Part shown: one piece after another, positions 1 through 5,108 of the stretch
Layout: every line of letters starts with the position of its first letter
Position numbering within the stretch: the stretch's first letter is position 1
DNA from: an uncultured Haloferula sp.
Lineage (GTDB): Bacteria > Verrucomicrobiota > Verrucomicrobiae > Verrucomicrobiales > Akkermansiaceae
Assembly (NCBI GenBank): GCA_946885645.1
Contig: CAMPGU010000161.1
Location: 1 to 9,305, forward strand
Direction of reading: 5' to 3'
Length of the DNA: 9,305 nucleotides
Position numbers and translations under genes: made by a program
Notes under the pieces: model-generated
The model's input: only the letters and a program-made list of their open reading frames with translations
Database searches by the model: none
Told to the model about the DNA's origin: nothing

Positions 1-162
1 GTGCCGGGTGACGAGCTCGTCGTATGCCTTCATGTCGCCCGCTTTCGCGCGCAGCACGAGGACCTCGTCTTCCGGTTCCTCCCCGGGGCTTCCGGAGGCG
101 GCGGAGCGGGATTCGGCGGGTCCCAGCAGTGTTTTCGACGCGAGGCGCGGGAGAATATTCAT
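1..162 (-). CDS. ECF-type RNA polymerase sigma factor, N-terminal fragment (runs off left edge)
   Basis: Reading leftwards from the ATG at 162, 54 codons are open to the window edge. Residues 33-54 read EVLVLRAKAGDMKAYDELVTRH, the usual first helix of sigma-70 region 2 in extracytoplasmic-function sigma factors (pattern L..ra..GD..Ay..L...h). Such proteins direct RNA polymerase to a small stress or envelope regulon. Residues 1-32 are a low-complexity leader rich in Ser, Gly, Pro and Glu, longer than in a minimal ECF factor. The rest of region 2 and all of region 4 lie outside the window, so the subgroup cannot be named. The gene lies 115 bases downstream of the flavoenzyme gene on the same strand with no convincing intrinsic terminator between, so read-through is possible. 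The ATG has only a weak ribosome-binding site. A 16-codon ORF ends on this ATG (ATGA). Confidence 0.72.
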   Translation of the reverse strand, partial: MNILPRLASKTLLGPAESRSAASGSPGEEPEDEVLVLRAKAGDMKAYDELVTRH

Positions 163-277
163 CGGAACTTGCCTGGCCTCGCTGATTTTTCCGGGTGATT
201 CGGCGCCATTTCCTCCCCGGCGGTCCGCCCGCACGGGATCGGCCGAAAGATGAATGGCCGCTTTCCCGCTGGCAACT

Positions 278-1465
278 TCATTCCTGATAGGCGGCGGCGC
301 TGCGGCCCGCGGCCTCCCCGGTGGCGAAGCAGGTGCCCATGACCCGGATGGAGGCCTGTGCCTCGTGGTCGCAGGAGATGCAGCGCCCGGCGGTGAAAAC
401 GCCCTCGAGTCCCTCCGGAATCAGGCAGCCGAGGGGGATGCCCGCCGCCCGGTCGCCCTCCGGATAGCGGAGCTTCGGGCCGCGGTTGGTTTCGCGGAGT
501 TCCAGGGGCCAAGAGGCGAGCGCGATGTCATCTGGGTGGCGCGCGCCGCTCAGGATTTCCCCCCCGGTGAGGACGTGGCGGCCCTTCCAGCGGCGGCTCT
601 CCCGCACGCCCGCGCGAACGGGCCAGTGGGAGACGTAGGCAGCCTCCCAGCCGGGAGCCTCGCGTTTGAGGAAATCAATCGCCCGGGAGGCTGTCGCGCG
701 GCCGTCCTGCTCGAGCCGGGTGAGGCAGGCGGCATCGAGCGGATCGTAATCGCCCTCCTCAGCCCCGGAAAGATCGATCGTGCCGAAGATCTCGGCAGCG
801 CGGCCGCTGGCGCGGAAATGCAGGCCTAGCGCTCCGGCGGGGAGCAGGCCCCGCCGCACGCCATCCACGATCCTTCCGGCGAGCGGCAAGCCGGATTCGC
901 CGTTCGCCACCCCTTGGACGCCGAAGACATACGCGGGGCGTTGCAGGCGCGGGGAATCCGCGAGTGCGGACGGAGCGCCGAGCATGTCCGCCAGCACCGC
1001 GTCCCCGCTGGTGTCGATGAGCGCCTTTCCGCGCACGGCCACGGTGCCGCCGCGGCAGGCTGCACGGACCACCCAGCCTTCCTGCTCCCGTTCCGCGGAA
1101 AGCACCTCGGCATGAAAGAGGACCTCCACCCCCGACTCCTTCAAAAGCTCGTCGGCGATGCGGACGAATTCCACCGGGTGCTGCATCAGCACCCACACGC
1201 GGCCCATTTTCACCGGTCCTGCCGCGCCCGTGGCACGCAGCATCCGCTCCGCCATCTCCGCGGGGAAGCCGGGATTCGCGGGCACGGGAGCTTCGCCTCC
1301 GGTCAGATAGAGGCCGCAAAACGTATGCACCAGGGAGGCGGTGCCCATTCCGCCCGCGTAACCGTGGCGTTCCAGCAGGACGACCCGCGCGCCCTGGCGG
1401 GCGGCGGTCACGGCGGCGGCGATTCCCGCGCTGCCCGCGCCTAGCACCACGATGTCCGCCCTCAC
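278..1465 (-). CDS. FAD-dependent oxidoreductase (FAD_oxidored family)
   Basis: A 395-residue flavoprotein starting with GTG. The start is fixed by a strong GGGAGGT five bases upstream and by the Rossmann strand beginning at once: residues 4-14 read DIVVLGAGSAG (GxGxxG dinucleotide motif), with the ribose-binding Glu at 32 in VVLLERHGYAGGMG. The internal IDTSGDA (150-156), the VRESRRWKG stretch (287-295) and the C-terminal GVFTAGRCISCDHEAQASIR segment (355-374), followed by ATGEAAG, match the PF12831-type family in which the C-terminal segment closes the FAD site. Length is normal for the shorter members. The substrate cannot be read from the sequence. The GTG overlaps the carrier-protein stop codon by four bases (GTGA), so the two proteins are almost certainly translated together; oxidation of a carrier-bound acyl or aminoacyl group is an inference from this pairing. 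There is no signal peptide, so the enzyme is cytosolic. Confidence 0.9.
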   Translation of the reverse strand: MRADIVVLGAGSAGIAAAVTAARQGARVVLLERHGYAGGMGTASLVHTFCGLYLTGGEAPVPANPGFPAEMAERMLRATGAAGPVKMGRVWVLMQHPVEFVRIADELLKESGVEVLFHAEVLSAEREQEGWVVRAACRGGTVAVRGKALIDTSGDAVLADMLGAPSALADSPRLQRPAYVFGVQGVANGESGLPLAGRIVDGVRRGLLPAGALGLHFRASGRAAEIFGTIDLSGAEEGDYDPLDAACLTRLEQDGRATASRAIDFLKREAPGWEAAYVSHWPVRAGVRESRRWKGRHVLTGGEILSGARHPDDIALASWPLELRETNRGPKLRYPEGDRAAGIPLGCLIPEGLEGVFTAGRCISCDHEAQASIRVMGTCFATGEAAGRSAAAYQE

Positions 1466-1719
1466 GCGGCACCTCCCGATTTCCTCGCGATGAGGCGCGC
1501 GAGATCCCTGGGCGTGGCCAGATTTTCCCGCCCCGCGTCCTCCGGCCCGATCACCGCGCCGAAGCGCTCCTCCACCACCACGATGAGCTGCATCACTGCC
1601 ATGGAGTCCATGCCTTCCGCGAAGAGATCGCCGTGTACGGGGAAATCCGCCGGGAGCTCGACGATTCCCTCTTCCCGCAACATCCCGATCACATCTTCCG
1701 CCGTGGGCGCACCGTTCAT
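1462..1719 (-). CDS. Acyl/peptidyl carrier protein (phosphopantetheine-binding)
   Basis: An 85-residue protein of typical carrier-protein length. Residues 31-44 read DLFAEGMDSMAVMQ. The DSM tripeptide places the 4'-phosphopantetheine attachment at Ser39, at the start of helix II, which continues LIVVVEERFG. Helix I (TAEDVIGMLREEG, 7-18) and a C-terminal helix (TPRDLARLIARKS, 69-81) complete the four-helix fold. I chose the ATG at 1719 because it gives the normal length; the frame stays open to a TTG at 1830, and an internal GTG is also possible, but the extra residues look non-coding. No ribosome-binding site is obvious. It is the first gene of a minus-strand unit, divergent from the lipoprotein gene and overlapping the flavoenzyme. 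No ketosynthase, adenylation enzyme or phosphopantetheinyl transferase lies in the window, so it is an orphan carrier here and probably not the housekeeping fatty-acid AcpP (DSM rather than DSL, unusual neighbours). Confidence 0.85.
   Translation of the reverse strand: MNGAPTAEDVIGMLREEGIVELPADFPVHGDLFAEGMDSMAVMQLIVVVEERFGAVIGPEDAGRENLATPRDLARLIARKSGGAA
1471..1477 (-). promoter_or_regulatory. Strong Shine-Dalgarno for the flavoenzyme, inside the carrier-protein gene
   Basis: On the minus strand GGGAGGT lies five bases before the GTG at 1465-1463. It sits in the last codons of the carrier protein and decides in favour of the GTG start over the long upstream extension of that reading frame, whose translation is Arg/Gly-rich nonsense. 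Confidence 0.8.
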
Positions 1720-1896
1720 CCGCGCCGACCGGAACAGAGCGGCCAGCTTGCCGCAAGTCCAAGGAACGGCGGCCACCGCAGCCCCGGATCGTGCAGATAG
1801 CCATCTTTCACCGTGCAACGATCCCTCCAACAGAACGAAGAATGTCGTAAGTCATTGAAAAACGGCGCGGCATGTGAGCTGCGGCTAAGAATTCCG

Positions 1897-1911
1897 TGCC
1901 CCATCGGGGCA
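1897..1911. other. Short perfect hairpin in the lipoprotein 5' leader
   Basis: TGCCCC-ATC-GGGGCA is a perfect six-base-pair inverted repeat with a three-base loop. It ends 20 bases before the lipoprotein ATG in the divergent region between the carrier-protein and lipoprotein genes. No T-run follows it on either strand, so it is not a standard terminator. It could stabilise the leader mRNA or be chance in GC-rich DNA. I could not identify a convincing -35/-10 pair in the 212-base divergent region. Confidence 0.3.
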
Positions 1912-1931
1912 AGCCAACCAAAAACAAGATT

Positions 1932-2285
1932 ATGAAAGCACCGATCATCAGCTCGATCACGGCCGCCGCTCTCTACGGCTTCCTGTTCACGGCCTGTGAT
2001 TCACCGCAGGAAGATGCGCAGGAAGAGGCGATGGAACAGAAGGCCGAATCGCTTGAGAAGGACGCCGAAGCCGTGAGAAAAGACGCGGAAGCCGCAGCCG
2101 AAGCCAACGAGCAGGCCGCCGAAAACATCCGCAAGCAGGCCGATAATGCCACCGATATGGGCAAGGAAGATGCGGAAGCCCGTGCGGACGCCACCGAGGA
2201 CAATGCCGACGCCATTCGCAAGGAAGCGGAAGACAAGGCGGATGCCTTGGAAGACGAAGCCGATGCTACCCGCGATGCGAAGTAA
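1932..2285 (+). CDS. Small Ala/Glu/Lys-rich helical lipoprotein
   Basis: A 117-residue protein. Residues 1-21 form a lipoprotein signal peptide (one Lys, then a hydrophobic stretch from IISSITAAALYGFLF), ending in the lipobox-like FTAC with Cys22 as lipidation site; Phe at -3 is less common than Leu but acceptable. Asp23 follows the Cys, which in E. coli favours inner-membrane retention; whether this rule holds in this organism is unknown. Residues 27-117 contain no predicted strand, Pro or Gly apart from one Gly, and are almost purely charged/Ala helix. Three copies of A[ED]x[VI]RKxA begin at residues 45, 63 and 92, spaced 18 and 29 residues, which are multiples of helical turns, pointing to a long amphipathic helix or coiled coil. 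A periplasmic spacer, lipid-binding or stress role is possible, but no function is recognisable. The A-rich upstream region shows no strong Shine-Dalgarno. It is followed by an intrinsic terminator. Confidence 0.85.
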   Translation: MKAPIISSITAAALYGFLFTACDSPQEDAQEEAMEQKAESLEKDAEAVRKDAEAAAEANEQAAENIRKQADNATDMGKEDAEARADATEDNADAIRKEAEDKADALEDEADATRDAK

Positions 2286-2317
2286 TACGTTGAGGTTACT
2301 ATCCCAACCGGGAAACT

Positions 2318-2360
2318 CGCCTCGTCCGGCCCATGTGCCCGACGGGGCGTTTTCCTTTTC
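2318..2360 (+). terminator. Rho-independent terminator after the lipoprotein gene
   Basis: CGCCTCGTC (2318-2326) pairs with GACGGGGCG (2341-2349) over nine base pairs with one G-T wobble. The loop contains a further GGC/GCC pairing. TTTTCCTTTTCT follows directly. It lies 33 bases after the lipoprotein stop and separates that gene from the sialidase, so the sialidase must have its own promoter in the short stretch from about 2361 to 2416. Confidence 0.85.
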
Positions 2361-2416
2361 TCCGGTTGCAAATTTTGGCGATATTCCTCTTTATTGCGGT
2401 CCGTATAGGATGAGTG

Positions 2417-3967
2417 ATGACGAATTGGTGCCCGGTCCGTGCTCTCATGGCATTATCGCTCCTTGCGCCCGTGCAGGGGGAGTCCCCGCGATCCGGCTCT
2501 CAGAAGGGAGTGGCGCTGGTGGAGACCGTGCAGCCGGTCGCTCCGGCTTTCATCCGGGAGGACTTCAATCCTGTCCTGGGTTTCCGCATCGTGGTCGCGG
2601 GCGACGCGGGTGCCGTGAAGCTGGAAGAGATCGGCCTCGGCTTCGGCGGAACCACGCGCATGGGAGACATCGCGAAGTTCCAGGTCTGCAAAGGGGAGGC
2701 CCGCGCAGGCCGTCAGCCGGGCGAGGTGATTGCGGAGGGTTCGCGCGCGGCTGAGAAGCTCACGCTCGCCGCGGCTCTGGTCCTTTCGCCGGGGGAGCAT
2801 TGGTTCTGGATTTCGCCCGTTTTGAAGGACGATGCCTCGATCGATGGACGGATCGACGCCTCCCTGTTTCACGTGAAAATAGGAGGCAAGGTGATCGAGC
2901 CGGCGCTTGCTTCTCCCGAGGGTGCGCAGCGCATCGGGTATGCCGTCCGCCTGCCCGGCGACGATGGGTCGAAATCCTACCGCATTCCGGGACTTGCGCG
3001 TACCAAGGCCGGCAGCCTGATCGCCGTCTATGACATCCGGCGCGATCACGCGGGCGATCTTCCCGCAAACATCGATGTGGGCGTCTCCCGCTCCACCGAT
3101 GGCGGCGCGAGTTGGGAACCGATGCGGGTGGCGATCGACATGGGGAACGATCCGGAGCATCGCCACGACGGGGTGGGGGATCCGGCGGTGCTGGTCGATC
3201 CGGCGAGCGGGCGGATCTTCATCGTTGCCCTATGGAGCCACGGCGACCGCTCCTGGCACGGATCCGGCCCCGGCCTGACGCCGGAGGAGACCGGGCAGCT
3301 TGTCCTGGTCCACAGCGGCGACGACGGCAAGACGTGGTCGGAAGCGGTGAACCTCACCGCGCAGGTGAAGGACCCCGCGTGGCGCTTGCTCTTGGGCGGG
3401 CCGGGCGCGGGCATCGCCCTGCGGGATGGCACGCTGGTATTCGCCGCGCAGTATCGCGCGGCCGATGGCAAGCCGCACTCGACGCTCATCGCCTCGAAGG
3501 ACGGCGGCGGGACCTGGAGCATCGGCGCCGGCGTGAAGAGCGAGACGACGGAGGCCCAGATCGCGGAGTTGCAGGACGGCTCCCTCATGATCAATTGCCG
3601 CGACGACAGGGGAGGTTCGCGGACCATCGCGGTGACGAAAGATCTGGGGAAGACCTGGGTAGCCCATCCCACCGACCGCAGGGCCTTGAGGGAGCCGGTC
3701 TGCATGGCCAGCCTGCTGGCATGGCCGGTGGGCGGGAATCTCTGGTTTTCAAATCCCGACAGCACTTCCGCGAGAAACCGGATGACGGTGAAGCGTTCGG
3801 CCGACGAAGGCATGAGCTGGCCGGAGAAGGACCATCGCCTCTACGACGTGCGCGGCGGCTTCGGCTACTCCTGCCTCGCGCCCGTGGATGAGGAGCATCT
3901 GGGCGTGCTCTACGAAGGGCAGGGGGAAATCTATTTCCTGAGGTTTCCGGTGGCGGAGTGGGATTAG
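2417..3967 (+). CDS. Secreted exo-alpha-sialidase (neuraminidase), GH33 type
   Basis: A 516-residue enzyme predicted to release terminal sialic acids from glycoconjugates (EC 3.2.1.18). Start: the ATG at 2417 is preceded by AGGA six bases upstream; the GTG just before it is too close. Residues 1-21 look like a signal peptide ending near VQG. Residues ~32-162 resemble the beta-sandwich BNR_assoc_N domain often found before bacterial sialidases. The six-bladed propeller follows. YRIP has the first triad Arg (R189). DIRRDHAGDLPANID carries the likely acid/base Asp (D214). Glu379 in TTEAQIAEL is the likely partner of the nucleophile, Arg395 (INCRDD) and Arg453 (SARNRM) complete the triad, and Tyr484 in GGFGYSCL is the likely nucleophile. 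Five Asp-box motifs are visible (STDGGASW, SGDDGKTW, SKDGGGTW, TKDLGKTW, SADEGMSW). All key residues seem present, so I expect activity. No sialic-acid uptake or catabolism genes are adjacent. Confidence 0.93.
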   Translation: MTNWCPVRALMALSLLAPVQGESPRSGSQKGVALVETVQPVAPAFIREDFNPVLGFRIVVAGDAGAVKLEEIGLGFGGTTRMGDIAKFQVCKGEARAGRQPGEVIAEGSRAAEKLTLAAALVLSPGEHWFWISPVLKDDASIDGRIDASLFHVKIGGKVIEPALASPEGAQRIGYAVRLPGDDGSKSYRIPGLARTKAGSLIAVYDIRRDHAGDLPANIDVGVSRSTDGGASWEPMRVAIDMGNDPEHRHDGVGDPAVLVDPASGRIFIVALWSHGDRSWHGSGPGLTPEETGQLVLVHSGDDGKTWSEAVNLTAQVKDPAWRLLLGGPGAGIALRDGTLVFAAQYRAADGKPHSTLIASKDGGGTWSIGAGVKSETTEAQIAELQDGSLMINCRDDRGGSRTIAVTKDLGKTWVAHPTDRRALREPVCMASLLAWPVGGNLWFSNPDSTSARNRMTVKRSADEGMSWPEKDHRLYDVRGGFGYSCLAPVDEEHLGVLYEGQGEIYFLRFPVAEWD

Positions 3968-3976
3968 CGCGGCCTG

Positions 3977-5062
3977 CTACTCCCACGCCGCCTCCATCAC
4001 GTGGAAGCTCGAGCCGAGTTGGCCGGGGTGCGTGAGGGTCTGGAAGTTCCGGAACCACTTCATCGCTTCGGCATCCGTCCTGCCCTCCAAGGAGAGCAGC
4101 CACGGCCGGGCGCTCTCCGTGAGGAATTTCCCCTGGCGCTCGAAGCGGATCACCTTTCCGCCCGCCGCCGAGATCGCCTCTTCCAAGGCGGAGAAATCCA
4201 CATGCGCGGTGATGTCGATTTCTCCCGGCGTGGCCAACGGATCTTCTGCGGCGCGGTGTTTGGAGAAGGTTCGCAAGGTTCCGGTGGTGCGGGACGGGTG
4301 GTAGTAGTCGTCGCGCGGGAAACCGTAATCGATCCAGAGCATCCGGCCCCCGGCCATCGCGGCGATCAGGGGAGCGAGGAAGGCGGGAAAACTATCCCGC
4401 ACCTCCGTCCGGTAGCCCGGCGGAAAAACCGGAATTCCTTCCACCAGTTCCTCCGCGGCGGGGCCCAGCAAGGTCCACGAGAAAGCCTCGCCGTCCAAGC
4501 TCACCCCGAGCTCCTGCCAGCAGGTGCCGTCGGACTCGATGAGGTGAAAGGGCAAAGCATCCAGCACTTCGTTGCCGAGCACGAAGGAGGGCAGGGGATC
4601 GGCAGCGAGTCCGGCGGCGGAATCGAGGACGCGGAGGCGGTCTCCGCATTTCTCCCGGAGCGCGGCGGCGAGCTGTGGCAGGGGCTCGATGACGACGTGC
4701 TCCAGCCCGTCCAGGACGATGTCGATTTCCTCCAGCCCCGCGCGGATATCCAAGGCGAGGGTGCCGTCGTTCGCCCCTAGCTCGATGATCCGCCAGCGGG
4801 GCGGCATCGCGGCCTCGCGATACCACGCGGCGATGTGTTCCGCCAGCAGCCGCCCGAAAAGCGGGCCGGTGCTCACGCTGGTGAAGAAATCCCCGCCGCG
4901 GCCCACTTGTCCTCCGGGCCGGGCGTAGTATCCTTCCTCAGGATCATAGAGGGCGGCCGCCATGAAATGCGGAAAGGGGAGGGGGCCATTCCCCCGTATT
5001 TTTTCCCGAAGTCTCCCGGCCAAGCCGGGGGTTGCACTCCCGCGGTCCCGCAGGTATGCCAT
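3977..5062 (-). CDS. SAM-dependent methyltransferase, MidA/NDUFAF7 family
   Basis: A 361-residue cytosolic protein of the Methyltransf_28 (COG1565) family. The N-terminal signature LPFPHFMAAALYDPEEGYY (28-46) and GRGGDFFTS (54-62) are typical. The SAM-binding motif I is IIELGANDGTLALDI (92-106), the GANDG variant of the usual GPGRG. GNEVLDALPFH (163-173), WIDYG (243-247), LRTFSKHR (263-270) and DITAHVDFSAL (283-293) follow in family order. The human relative NDUFAF7 dimethylates an arginine of complex I subunit NDUFS2, and Dictyostelium MidA supports complex I assembly; the bacterial substrate is not established. I chose the ATG at 5062 because it leaves a short leader before the conserved domain; no clear ribosome-binding site supports it. 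The gene converges on the sialidase with nine bases between stops and is divergent from the PBP gene with 46 bases between starts. Confidence 0.88.
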   Translation of the reverse strand: MAYLRDRGSATPGLAGRLREKIRGNGPLPFPHFMAAALYDPEEGYYARPGGQVGRGGDFFTSVSTGPLFGRLLAEHIAAWYREAAMPPRWRIIELGANDGTLALDIRAGLEEIDIVLDGLEHVVIEPLPQLAAALREKCGDRLRVLDSAAGLAADPLPSFVLGNEVLDALPFHLIESDGTCWQELGVSLDGEAFSWTLLGPAAEELVEGIPVFPPGYRTEVRDSFPAFLAPLIAAMAGGRMLWIDYGFPRDDYYHPSRTTGTLRTFSKHRAAEDPLATPGEIDITAHVDFSALEEAISAAGGKVIRFERQGKFLTESARPWLLSLEGRTDAEAMKWFRNFQTLTHPGQLGSSFHVMEAAWE

Positions 5063-5108
5063 CGGGGCACCGGGCGGGTTCCGGGAGCTGTCACGAACGG
5101 ATTCCGGC

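Noticed and set aside
163..277. Possible intrinsic terminator between the flavoenzyme and sigma-factor genes
   Set aside because: The best minus-strand hairpin is a five-base CGGCC/GGCCG stem with a loop of about 11 bases and no following T-run, too weak to call.
254..829. A 191-codon plus-strand frame opposite the flavoenzyme gene
   Set aside because: No recognisable motif, and it lies wholly over a well-supported minus-strand gene; it is a shadow frame.
1466..1804. N-terminal extension of the flavoenzyme to the ATG at 1804
   Set aside because: The added 113 residues are Arg/Gly-rich, overlap the whole carrier-protein gene in another frame, and precede a complete Rossmann strand that already starts at the GTG with a strong Shine-Dalgarno.
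2146..2754. A 202-codon plus-strand frame spanning the lipoprotein end, the terminator and the sialidase start
   Set aside because: It crosses a clear terminator, runs out of frame with two better genes, and shows no protein-like pattern.
5059..5069. Eleven-base string CCATCGGGGCA shared with 1901-1911, both near gene starts
   Set aside because: Several chance 11-mer matches are expected in a window of this size, and the flanks do not match, so it is not evidence of a shared operator.
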